From contig CADFKY010000034.1 in the NCBI GenBank assembly GCA_902834965.1, positions 1 through 8,998 on the forward strand: a DNA stretch of 8,998 nt. The letters are read 5' to 3'. Shown in pieces: positions 1 to 6,683 of this stretch; positions within the stretch are counted from its first letter, which is position 1; each line of letters opens with the position of its first letter. The DNA comes from Veillonellaceae bacterium (GTDB lineage: Bacteria > Bacillota_C > Negativicutes > Veillonellales > Veillonellaceae). A model generated the notes under the pieces. That model worked only from the letters and a program-made list of their open reading frames with translations, was not told the origin of the DNA and did not search any database. The position numbers and the translations under genes were made by a program.

Positions 1-1331
1 AAAAAGAGATTTTTGAACTTGGTATTCCAGTTCTTGGCATGTGCTATGGTATGCAGTTTATGGCACACACATTGGGTGGCGAAGTTAAATCTGCAGACAA
101 CCGTGAATTTGGTAAAACTCCTACTAAAGTGGATACCACATCTCCATTGTTCAAAGGCTTGGACGAAGATCAAGTTGTTTGGATGTCCCACGTTGACTAT
201 GTAGCAAAAGTACCTGAAGGTTTTGAAATCGTTGCTCATACAAAAGACTGCCCTGTTGCATCCATGCAAAACAAAGAGCGTAAATTATATGCTATGCAAT
301 ACCATGCAGAAGTGTTGCACACTGAACATGGTAAAGAAATGCTTCACAACTTCTTGTACGAAGTATGTGGTTTCACAGGCACATGGACAATGGCAAACTA
401 TGCAAAAACTGCTATTGAAGAAATCCGTAACACTGTAGGCGATGGCAAAGTATTGTTAGCATTGTCTGGCGGTGTAGACAGCTCCGTTGCAGCAGCTCTT
501 ATTTCTAAAGCTGTAGGCGACCAATTGACTTGTATCTTTGTTGACCATGGTTTAATGCGTAAAAACGAAGGCGACGAAGTTGAAGCAGCTTTCAAAGATT
601 CCGGCATGCATTTCATCCGCGTCGATGCAGAAAAACGTTTCTTAGATAAATTGGCTGGTCTTGAAGATCCAGAAGCGAAACGTAAAGCTATCGGCGAAGA
701 ATTCATCCGCGTATTTGAAGACGAAGGTCGTAAAATCGGTTCCGTTGACTTCTTGGCGCAAGGTACAATCTACCCTGACGTTATCGAGTCCGGTACTGGT
801 GAAGCAGAAGTTATCAAATCTCACCACAACGTAGGCGGCTTGCCTGCAGTTGTAGACTTCAAAGGCCTTATCGAACCATTGCGCAACCTCTTCAAAGACG
901 AAGTGCGTGAACTTGGTTCTGAATTAGGTTTGGCTGACTACCTCGTATGGCGTCAACCATTCCCAGGTCCTGGTCTTGCTATTCGCGTAATGGGCGAAAT
1001 CACGAAAGACAAACTCGACATCTTGCGTGATGCGGACTACATCTTCCGTGACGAAATTGCAAAAGCTGGTCTTGATCGTGACATCAACCAATACTTTGCA
1101 GTATTAACATCTACACGTACTGTAGGCGTTATGGGTGACTTCCGTACATACGATTACACATTGGCATTGCGTGGCGTAACAACAACAGACTTCATGACTG
1201 CTGACTGGGCACGCATCCCTTACGACGTATTGGACACAATCTCCCGTCGTATCGTAAACGAAGTACAACACATCAACCGTATCGTGTACGATATTACATC
1301 TAAACCACCTGCTACAATTGAGTGGGAATAA
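1..1331 (+). CDS. guaA: GMP synthase (glutamine-hydrolysing), 5' end cut off by the window
   Basis: Makes GMP from XMP, ATP and glutamine in the last step of guanine nucleotide synthesis in the cytoplasm. The reading frame is open from base 3, so the start lies outside; 442 residues are visible. The family is about 510-525 aa, so roughly 75 N-terminal residues are missing. The class I glutamine amidotransferase nucleophile is the Cys at 42-44 (context GMCYGMQ); the His and Glu of the triad are at 303-305 and 309-311. The ATP pyrophosphatase P-loop SGGVDSS is encoded at 465-485. The dimerisation/C-terminal domain ends in the family signature KPPATIEWE directly before the TAA. The triad context reads H-A-E where many homologues have H-P-E. 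Identification is very secure; only the start is unknown. The gene is followed at once by an intrinsic terminator, so it is probably the end of its transcription unit. Confidence 0.97.
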   Translation, partial: KEIFELGIPVLGMCYGMQFMAHTLGGEVKSADNREFGKTPTKVDTTSPLFKGLDEDQVVWMSHVDYVAKVPEGFEIVAHTKDCPVASMQNKERKLYAMQYHAEVLHTEHGKEMLHNFLYEVCGFTGTWTMANYAKTAIEEIRNTVGDGKVLLALSGGVDSSVAAALISKAVGDQLTCIFVDHGLMRKNEGDEVEAAFKDSGMHFIRVDAEKRFLDKLAGLEDPEAKRKAIGEEFIRVFEDEGRKIGSVDFLAQGTIYPDVIESGTGEAEVIKSHHNVGGLPAVVDFKGLIEPLRNLFKDEVRELGSELGLADYLVWRQPFPGPGLAIRVMGEITKDKLDILRDADYIFRDEIAKAGLDRDINQYFAVLTSTRTVGVMGDFRTYDYTLALRGVTTTDFMTADWARIPYDVLDTISRRIVNEVQHINRIVYDITSKPPATIEWE

Positions 1332-1368
1332 GAATAACAAATAATTCTGGCTATACATTTGCCGAAAT

Positions 1369-1400
1369 AAAGCCTCCTGTCATTTTGGCAGGAGGCTTTT
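1369..1400 (+). terminator. Intrinsic terminator of guaA
   Basis: AGCCTCCTG at 1371-1379 pairs perfectly with CAGGAGGCT at 1389-1397, extended by A-T pairs at the base (1369-1370 with 1398-1399), around a loop of about 9 nt. The stem is GC-rich and is followed by TTTT. It lies 37 nt after the guaA stop codon. Confidence 0.93.
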
Positions 1401-1428
1401 ATGACTATATATGGTTAATAAATATAAT
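1401..1428 (+). promoter_or_regulatory. Candidate sigma-A promoter for the small-gene cassette
   Basis: A perfect -10 TATAAT lies at 1423-1428. A partial -35 ATGACT (TGAC core, 4 of 6) lies at 1401-1406, with a 16-bp spacer. The expected transcription start near 1435 lies about 40 nt before the ATG at 1474. The region is very AT-rich, so chance -10 matches are easy. Its position between a terminator and the next gene supports it. Confidence 0.5.
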
Positions 1429-1473
1429 AATATAAGACATAATTTGTTCTTTTAATTATTATTGTTGGAGTAT

Positions 1474-1890
1474 ATGAAAATCACAAGATCTTTTGGAGAG
1501 TATTTTAAGTATTCTCTCCACGATGCAAGGGTACAAAAAATAGAATACGCAGACGATAATTTAATTTTTACCTTTGATTATATTTTCTTTTATGAGAATG
1601 GTGATGAACAGACTCATAAGGCTAAGATTGTATTTAAGAAATGTGATATTGATGATTTAGAAATTCTCGTCTTTAATAGCACCATATTAGATACTTTTAC
1701 AGGAAAAAGAATTGAGTTACCTCAGTATCAACAGGAGTACAGTGAAAGTGAGTTTGAGGTCATTACGGAGACCTATAATTGGGGACGTGCTGTATTCCAA
1801 GGATGGTTATGGACTGAAGGAAATCCCGTTCACTGTATAATGAATATATACTTTACAGGCGATATGGTATATGTAATTGATAAGGCCTAA
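1474..1890 (+). CDS. Unrecognised 138-aa protein, first of a tightly coupled pair
   Basis: I do not recognise the family. It is a small, acidic, aromatic-rich protein with no signal peptide or membrane segment, so it is probably cytoplasmic. Alternating hydrophobic strands (around NLIFTFDYIFFYENG and AKIVFKK) suggest a mostly beta fold. The N-terminal SLHDARVQKIEY stretch recalls the HDA-V start of several small families that include immunity-type proteins; this is only a resemblance. ATG at 1474 is chosen because GGAG lies at 1467-1470, though the 3-nt spacing is short. In-frame TTG codons at 1462 and 1465 lack an SD. The next gene begins one base after its stop, so the two are almost certainly co-translated and may work together. 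It is AT-richer than guaA and could be accessory DNA. Confidence 0.72.
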   Translation: MKITRSFGEYFKYSLHDARVQKIEYADDNLIFTFDYIFFYENGDEQTHKAKIVFKKCDIDDLEILVFNSTILDTFTGKRIELPQYQQEYSESEFEVITETYNWGRAVFQGWLWTEGNPVHCIMNIYFTGDMVYVIDKA

Positions 1891-1891
1891 T

Positions 1892-2215
1892 ATGAGTGAT
1901 TTAGATTTTACAATTAGTTGCACTGTTATCTTCTTTAACAAGAAGATAACAAACCCACCAAATTTAAATAATGGAAAGTATAGCCCTCAAATTGTTGTAA
2001 AAGGCACTGAGGAGCATATTAAAATCAACTTTATTGATGGTGAAGATGTTATCTTTGATCAGCCGATACGAGCCAATGCGTTGCCAATAAATGAGGATGT
2101 AGATTATTCTAGTTTACAAGAAGGTACGGAGTTCCTTATTGTGGAAGGTAGTGCAATTGTTGGAGAAGGGCTTGTAAAAGAAATCTTTCAACATGAACCA
2201 CATAAGAAGAAATAA
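1892..2215 (+). CDS. Small EF-Tu C-terminal-domain-like protein (107 aa)
   Basis: The C-terminal half contains the pattern V-D-Y-S-S-L-x-E-G-T-E-F-x-I-x-E-G-x-x-I-V-G-E-G-x-V. This resembles the third (beta-barrel) domain of elongation factor Tu, where the strand G-x-R-F-x-I-R-E-G-G-x-T-V-G-x-G-V-V occurs. The N-terminal part (CTVIFFNKKIT, then YSPQIVVKGTEE) also fits the start of that barrel. There is no GTPase domain, so it is not an elongation factor. Small stand-alone proteins of this kind occur in Firmicutes and have no role known to me. Start ATG at 1892 has AAGG at 1882-1885 with 6-nt spacing, inside the end of the preceding gene; its stop and this start are separated by one base. The tail is basic (HEPHKKK). 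The gene call is firm; the fold assignment is by motif reading only. Confidence 0.75.
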   Translation: MSDLDFTISCTVIFFNKKITNPPNLNNGKYSPQIVVKGTEEHIKINFIDGEDVIFDQPIRANALPINEDVDYSSLQEGTEFLIVEGSAIVGEGLVKEIFQHEPHKKK

Positions 2216-2245
2216 TTGTAAGGTATTATATTCATTGGAGTTTTT

Positions 2246-2710
2246 ATGATTAACATAGTTGATGGCAAACCGTATTTAGATCAGGTAAAGGAGTTAATTC
2301 AAGAGTATACTCAGTGGCTCGGTCGCGATTTGTCCTTTCAGAATTTAGATAAGGAACTAGCTGATATTGCTGAGAAATATACGGCTCCGAATGGTGAGTT
2401 ATTAGTAGCTATCGATGATAATGATGTGGTGCTCGGTATGGTGGCGTATTATCAGCATAGCGATACCCGTTGTGAAATGAAGCGCCTTTATGTACGTCCT
2501 GAGGGACGTGGGCATGCTCTTGGTGATCGTCTGATTGAAAGTATCATGGACCATGCTAAGGCTTCTGGATATAAAGAAATGGTGCTAGATACAATTGAAC
2601 CGTTGCAAGCAGCGATTCATTTGTATAAGAAGCATGGTTTTGTTGAATGCGAACCGTACTATCATAACCCTATGGACGATGTTATCTATATGAGCAAGGA
2701 ACTCGATTGA
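2246..2710 (+). CDS. GNAT family N-acetyltransferase (154 aa)
   Basis: A single-domain acetyltransferase expected to move an acetyl group from acetyl-CoA to an amine; the substrate is not evident. The conserved core is clear. The strand LLVAIDDNDVVLGMVAYYQ is followed by motif A, MKRLYVRPEGRGHALGDRLI, whose R-G-H-A-L-G turn binds the CoA pyrophosphate. Next come the motif B strand MVLDT and the usual LYKKHGFVE near the C-terminus. At 154 aa it is a normal GNAT length. ATG at 2246 has TTGGAG at 2235-2240 with 5-nt spacing. It follows the previous gene by 30 nt with no terminator between, so it is probably in the same transcript. The next GNAT gene starts 34 nt after its stop. Confidence 0.92.
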   Translation: MINIVDGKPYLDQVKELIQEYTQWLGRDLSFQNLDKELADIAEKYTAPNGELLVAIDDNDVVLGMVAYYQHSDTRCEMKRLYVRPEGRGHALGDRLIESIMDHAKASGYKEMVLDTIEPLQAAIHLYKKHGFVECEPYYHNPMDDVIYMSKELD

Positions 2711-2744
2711 TAGAGCTATCTTGGGATTCGTTGTAGGAGCTTTT

Positions 2745-3164
2745 ATGGAGATTACATATACTGAAGAAAAGAAATTTACCCCTCAGCAGGTAGCAGATTT
2801 ATTTCTGTCTGTTCGTTGGGTGGTAGGTAAATATCCTGATCGATTACACAAGGCGCTCATGAATTCCTCTCGTGTGATTAGTGCGTGGGATGGCGTCCGT
2901 TTAGTGGGTCTTATCCGCGTCATGGATGATAGCGAGTTGGTATGTTTCATCAATTATGTGCTAGTTCATCCTGATTATCACGGCCGAGGTATTGCAGGTC
3001 ATTTGCTAGAAATGGTGAAAGACGCTTACAAGTCTTACTGGTACATTAATGTTATGATTGGCGATAGCAAGAATGCACCATTTTACGAAAAGCACGGATT
3101 TAAGGTAAAAGAGAATTCCTTACCAATGCAATATCGTAATGTGCCTAAATATACGAAAAAATAA
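2745..3164 (+). CDS. GNAT family N-acetyltransferase (139 aa)
   Basis: A second single-domain acetyltransferase, of different sequence from its upstream neighbour. Motif A reads INYVLVHPDYHGRGIAGHLL, with the HGRGIAG acetyl-CoA loop. The C-terminal part has the typical strand INVMIG and FYEKHGFKV. The substrate is unknown. Translation most likely begins at ATG 2745, which has AGGAG at 2735-2739 and 5-nt spacing. The frame is open further upstream to a TTG at 2721, but that codon has no SD. It sits at the end of the cassette that begins at 1474 and is followed within 50 nt by a strong terminator. Confidence 0.92.
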   Translation: MEITYTEEKKFTPQQVADLFLSVRWVVGKYPDRLHKALMNSSRVISAWDGVRLVGLIRVMDDSELVCFINYVLVHPDYHGRGIAGHLLEMVKDAYKSYWYINVMIGDSKNAPFYEKHGFKVKENSLPMQYRNVPKYTKK

Positions 3165-3210
3165 TTGCTAGATAATCTATAGTGAAAGTAATTTGTGAGA
3201 TTATTAATAT

Positions 3211-3250
3211 AAGGCTACACATCACTCATTGAATGTGTAGCCTTTGTTTT
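3211..3250 (+). terminator. Intrinsic terminator of the small-gene/GNAT cassette
   Basis: A perfect 12-bp stem, AAGGCTACACAT at 3211-3222 with ATGTGTAGCCTT at 3233-3244, around a 10-nt loop, followed by TGTTTT. The A residues at the left base are few, so it acts mainly on the + strand. Confidence 0.9.
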
Positions 3251-3288
3251 ATAAACGGTATATACTAAAACCGATATGTAGATACGAT

Positions 3289-3292
3289 GGAG
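3289..3292 (+). promoter_or_regulatory. SD sequence that decides the start of the third GNAT gene
   Basis: GGAG at 3289-3292 lies 6 nt before ATG 3299. The earlier in-frame ATG at 3287 overlaps this SD and has no SD of its own, so initiation at 3299 is preferred. Confidence 0.7.
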
Positions 3293-3298
3293 AAAGAT

Positions 3299-3787
3299 AT
3301 GGATATATTAATACGAAAAGCGACAACCGCTGATTTAGATTTAGTGACACATATAGAAGCAACTTGCTTTCCTCCTGCTGAGGCGGCACCTCGTGAGGCT
3401 TTTAAGGAACGATTAGACCATTATGCAGGTCAATTTTTAATTGCCTTCGACGGCGATACACCTATTGGTTTTATCGATGGTTTTGTAACGGATGATGAAA
3501 TCTTAACGGATGAGATGTTCGCCGATGCTTCTTTGCATAATCCTAACGGCGCATGGCAAATGATATTTGGTCTAAATACAATGCCAGAATACCGCAATCG
3601 TGGTGTTGGTGGTCAGTTAATAGAGGCGTTTATCGATCTTGTGAGAGAGGAAAAACGTAAGGGAGTTATTCTAACCTGTAAGGAAGAAAAGATCCATTAT
3701 TACGCCAAGTTTGGTTTTCTAAATGAAGGCGAATCAGAGTCTGATCATGGTGGAGCTAAATGGTACCAAATGCGGATTGCATTTTAG
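3299..3787 (+). CDS. GNAT acetyltransferase, arylalkylamine N-acetyltransferase-like (162 aa)
   Basis: The protein has the usual GNAT opening (MDILIRKATTADLDLV). It then carries a block characteristic of bacterial AANAT-like acetyltransferases: ATCFPPAEAAPREAF, an FGL strand before motif A, PEYRNRGVGGQLIEA as the CoA loop, LTCKEEKIHYYAKFGF, and a C-terminal HGGAKWYQM. In this group the acceptor is usually thought to be an aromatic or small amine; the true substrate cannot be read from the sequence. A longer version from ATG 3287 adds four residues but lacks an SD, whereas 3299 has one. It stands between two terminators and appears monocistronic. Its -10 may be TATACT at 3261-3266, with no convincing -35. 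It is convergent with the metal-transport operon and shares its terminator. Confidence 0.92.
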   Translation: MDILIRKATTADLDLVTHIEATCFPPAEAAPREAFKERLDHYAGQFLIAFDGDTPIGFIDGFVTDDEILTDEMFADASLHNPNGAWQMIFGLNTMPEYRNRGVGGQLIEAFIDLVREEKRKGVILTCKEEKIHYYAKFGFLNEGESESDHGGAKWYQMRIAF

Positions 3788-3790
3788 ATT

Positions 3791-3828
3791 AAAAGGAGCT
3801 GAATCTTAATTGATTTCAGCTCCTTTTT
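3791..3828. terminator. Shared bidirectional terminator between the GNAT gene and the metal operon
   Basis: A 13-bp perfect stem, AAAAGGAGCTGAA at 3791-3803 with TTCAGCTCCTTTT at 3815-3827, around an 11-nt loop. It has T residues on the right for + transcripts and A residues on the left, which give a U-run for - transcripts leaving troD, whose stop codon is about 45 nt away. Confidence 0.9.
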
Positions 3829-3870
3829 GTTGGAAAAGTATGTATTTTAGAGGTGTCTGATTAACGTTAA

Positions 3871-4971
3871 TTAAATAATTTCTTTAACTTGCGCCACGCC
3901 TTTATCGGTCAGCATATAGTACCCATTTGTTACATACAACAAGCCTTGTTTCTTAAGGTGTGATGCGGCTTGGTGTGTATAGTCTGGCTTCCAGTTCAAG
4001 TGTTCATGAATGGTGCCGATACCGTTTTCGATGGCCGCCACAGGTGTATTCATATGAGTGTAGATGTGGCAGAGCATCATCGTTTCTCGATAGTGACGAC
4101 GCAAGTGGCGTTGGCGACGATAGGTTGCAATATAGCCTGTCTTTGGCGTGCAAATAACGGCAATTAATAATGCGAGACCGATCGTTGTTGCGATAGCGCC
4201 TGCAATGGATACGTCTAGGGTGAAAGCAACTTCCGTACCGATGACGGCACAGATCATGCCGATGATGATACTGCTAGTTAGCATGGCTTTCACAGAGTCC
4301 GTCCATAAATAAGCGATAACCGCAGGCCCGATCATGAGGCCAATAACGAGGATGGCGCCTACCGCTTGGAAGGAGGCCACAACGGTAAGGGATACCATGG
4401 TCATGAGCACGTAGTGGATGAGGGCAGGCATGAAGCCAAAAAGCCCTGCCAATAGTGGGTCGAAGGTAGATAGCTGCAATTCCTTGTAGAAGAGCATAAC
4501 TAATACGAGGTTGATGACCGCTACCCCAAGGGAAATCCATAGTGATACAGGACCTAAGTCGGTACCGTTTACAATCCATCTGTCGAATGGAGCGAACGCG
4601 ATTTCCCCTAGAAGTGCCGTATCTACGTCAAGGTGTGCGTTGCCGCTATAGAGACTGACGAGGATGATGGCAATGGAGAAGAGGAGCGGGAAGATGATAC
4701 CAATGGACGCGTCTTCGTTGACGAGGCCCGTGTTATGAACCATCTCTGTAAGCCATACCGTTCCTACGCCGACTAATGTTGCCCCCACTAGAAGCAAAGG
4801 TGAGTTTAAGTCTTCCGTTACAAAGAATGCGAGCACGATGCCGAGGAATACGGTGTGTGTAATGGCGTCGGCCATCATAGACATACGGCGTAGCACGAGG
4901 AATACACCAGGGATAGCGCACGCGATGGATACTGCAATAGCGATGAGTAAAATCTCTGTATGTACTGTCAT
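3871..4971 (-). CDS. troD: Metal ABC transporter permease with C-terminal winged-helix-like extension
   Basis: Second inner-membrane permease of the Mn/Zn/Fe importer (ABC-3 family). Residues 1-275 hold about eight hydrophobic segments and the family blocks SMMADAITHTVFLGIVLAF (31-49) and GAILVIGLMIGPAVIAYL (205-222), the cytoplasmic coupling and core regions. Family members are usually about 270-300 aa, but this one has 366. After a very basic linker (YRRQRHLRRHYR, 284-295), residues 296-366 read as a winged helix. A first helix is followed by HEHLNW, a candidate recognition helix (DYTHQAASHLKKQG, 330-343), a wing (LLYVTNGYYML, 344-354) and TDKG. This resembles the N-terminal domain of DtxR/MntR regulators. 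It starts at ATG 4971, overlapping the previous gene by ATGA, with AGGAGG at 4978-4983. The name follows operon order; mntC or znuB-like labels are equally possible. Confidence 0.9.
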   Translation of the reverse strand: MTVHTEILLIAIAVSIACAIPGVFLVLRRMSMMADAITHTVFLGIVLAFFVTEDLNSPLLLVGATLVGVGTVWLTEMVHNTGLVNEDASIGIIFPLLFSIAIILVSLYSGNAHLDVDTALLGEIAFAPFDRWIVNGTDLGPVSLWISLGVAVINLVLVMLFYKELQLSTFDPLLAGLFGFMPALIHYVLMTMVSLTVVASFQAVGAILVIGLMIGPAVIAYLWTDSVKAMLTSSIIIGMICAVIGTEVAFTLDVSIAGAIATTIGLALLIAVICTPKTGYIATYRRQRHLRRHYRETMMLCHIYTHMNTPVAAIENGIGTIHEHLNWKPDYTHQAASHLKKQGLLYVTNGYYMLTDKGVAQVKEII

Positions 4972-5933
4972 GGGGCACCTCCTATGCGAGGCTGTCCACT
5001 CTCTGCTCTATATATCTTTTGTTGCAAATCGGCAGGGCTTATCTTTGCGGTTTCTGATAGTAAAGCTTGTTTTGATTGTTTGTTTTTACGATATTGCCAC
5101 AACATGCCTCTATTAGGTGCAAACATGAGGCTCAACAGTACGATAGCCGACAGAATGACGATGATCGCAGGCCCTGTAGGCAGTTTTTGTACTGTTGTGC
5201 TCCAAATGGTACCGCCAATGGCAGACACCATGCCGAAACATCCTGCTAGTATACACATGGTACCTAGCTTGTTTGTCCATTGACGGGCTCCTACGGCCGG
5301 TGCAATGAGTAGGGAGCTGATCAAGATCGCACCTACTGATTGAATGCCGATGATGATGGTCATGATCAATAGTGAACGATATAAAATGAGGGTAAAGGTG
5401 ACAGGAATTTGCAAAGTTTTAGCGTATTCTACGTCAAAGGAGATGAGCTTTAACTCTTTCCAAAATAGTGCAGTTAACACGATAATGATGAGCGCAGCCG
5501 CCGATGTAATGTACACATCGCGAGCTAATATAGTGGCGGCCTGTCCAAATATAAATTTTGAAAGCCCCGCTTGCCCTGCATTGTTTAGACTTTGCACGTA
5601 GGTGAGGAGGACCATGCCGAGTCCGAAGAAGGCCGACAAGATAGTGGCTAAAGCGCCATCGAATTTGATTTTACTGTTTTCGACGGTAATGGTAATGAGC
5701 CAAGCTGCAGTGATAGATGACAGGGCGGACCCAGCGATGAGAACCTCAATGTCTTTAATGCCCGTTAGCAAGAAGGCGATAACTACACCAGGGAGTGCCG
5801 CATGGGAGAGACCGTCACCGATGAGGCTTTCCTTGCGCAGTACTGCGAAGGTGCCCGCAATACCACTGGCGAGGCCTAAGAGCGCCGTGCCGAGCAGTAC
5901 CATCTGCGTCGTATAGGATTGGAGTATGGTCAT
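4968..5933 (-). CDS. troC: Metal ABC transporter permease (321 aa)
   Basis: First permease of the importer and presumed partner of the following permease in a heterodimeric channel. It is an ABC-3 family protein with some eight hydrophobic segments over residues 10-272. It carries the diagnostic block ESLIGDGLSHAALPGVVIAF (35-54) and the late block QSVGAILISSLLIAPAVGA (198-216). A charged, soluble tail (residues 277-321) is longer than in many relatives but shows no recognisable domain. The start at 5933 overlaps the ATPase stop as ATGA. It has GGGGAGG at 5939-5945 with 5-nt spacing, and its own stop overlaps the next start in the same way, so translation is coupled through the three genes. 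The metal cannot be assigned from the permease. Confidence 0.93.
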   Translation of the reverse strand: MTILQSYTTQMVLLGTALLGLASGIAGTFAVLRKESLIGDGLSHAALPGVVIAFLLTGIKDIEVLIAGSALSSITAAWLITITVENSKIKFDGALATILSAFFGLGMVLLTYVQSLNNAGQAGLSKFIFGQAATILARDVYITSAAALIIIVLTALFWKELKLISFDVEYAKTLQIPVTFTLILYRSLLIMTIIIGIQSVGAILISSLLIAPAVGARQWTNKLGTMCILAGCFGMVSAIGGTIWSTTVQKLPTGPAIIVILSAIVLLSLMFAPNRGMLWQYRKNKQSKQALLSETAKISPADLQQKIYRAESGQPRIGGAP

Positions 5934-6661
5934 ACAATCCTCCCCTTGCCGTAGGTGCGCTCGATAGCTTCTTCCGTAAACGTATCTGCTACAGGGCCGT
6001 AGGCAACAGTCTGTTTGTTTACCATCGTTACCCAGTCGAAATATTGAGGTACCGTGTTTAAATCGTGATGTACGACGATAACCGTTTTACCGCGCGCTTT
6101 CATTTCTTGTAAAAGGGAGATAATAGCGTGTTCTGTCGTTTTATCGACGCCTTTGAAGGGTTCGTCCATGAGGTAAATATCTGCCTCTTGCACGAGGGCT
6201 CTCGCAAGGAATACACGCTGTTGTTGGCCCCCTGAAAGTTGACGGATTTGTCTATTTACATAGTCACTCATGCCCATTTTATCGATTATAGAGAGGGCTA
6301 GTTCTTTATCCTTTTTACTAGGTCGTTTGAACCAACCTAGATGCCCATAACGTCCCATGAGTACGACGTCTAATACGGTAGTAGGGAAGTCCCAGTCGAC
6401 ACTGCCACTTTGTGGGACGTAAGCGATTTTCTTGTAATCATGTTTGTCCATTGCTAAGTGGTGATCGATATAAAACTTAACACTACCTGAGATAACTGTT
6501 AATAGGCCTAACATGGCCTTTAATAATGTAGATTTTCCGGCCCCATTAGGGCCGACAATGGCCGCTAAGGAACCGATGGGTACCTTCATATCTACGTCCC
6601 ATAATACGGGTTTTGTCGTATAGGCTACGGTCATATCTTCAACTTCAACGGCCCATTCCAT
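5930..6661 (-). CDS. troB: Metal ABC transporter ATP-binding protein (243 aa)
   Basis: Cytoplasmic ATPase that powers metal uptake through the two permeases. All motifs are present: Walker A GPNGAGKST (37-45), Q-loop Gln84 in YVPQSGSVDWDFP, ABC signature LSGGQQQR (142-149), Walker B DIYLMDEP (161-168), D-loop GVD (171-173) and switch His199. The SVDWDFP-V-DVVLMGRYG stretch is typical of the Mn/Zn/Fe importer subfamily (TroB, MntB, PsaB). Length is normal. The start at 6661 has AAGGAGG at 6667-6673 with 5-nt spacing. It follows troA by 22 nt and overlaps troC by 4 nt, so it is in the same operon. Confidence 0.95.
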   Translation of the reverse strand: MEWAVEVEDMTVAYTTKPVLWDVDMKVPIGSLAAIVGPNGAGKSTLLKAMLGLLTVISGSVKFYIDHHLAMDKHDYKKIAYVPQSGSVDWDFPTTVLDVVLMGRYGHLGWFKRPSKKDKELALSIIDKMGMSDYVNRQIRQLSGGQQQRVFLARALVQEADIYLMDEPFKGVDKTTEHAIISLLQEMKARGKTVIVVHHDLNTVPQYFDWVTMVNKQTVAYGPVADTFTEEAIERTYGKGRIV

Positions 6662-6683
6662 AGAGACCTCCTTTTATCATTGT

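Noticed and set aside
398..827. Open frames antisense to guaA (such as 398-706 on the - strand)
   Set aside because: guaA is certain here. The antisense frames have no SD and no recognisable domains.
3251..3275. TATACT and an ACGGT...ACCG inverted repeat before the third GNAT gene
   Set aside because: The -10 match has no -35 at 16-18 bp and the inverted repeat is only 4 bp, so neither is listed as a feature.
3861..3870. Perfect 10-bp palindrome TTAACGTTAA after the troD stop
   Set aside because: Short, AT-rich and in a convergent gap that already has a strong terminator; no partner site seen.
3960..5916. Several open frames of 60-107 codons on the + strand opposite troC and troD
   Set aside because: They lie antisense to two clear permease genes, lack SD sequences, and their products show no family pattern. 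They follow from the codon bias of the real genes.
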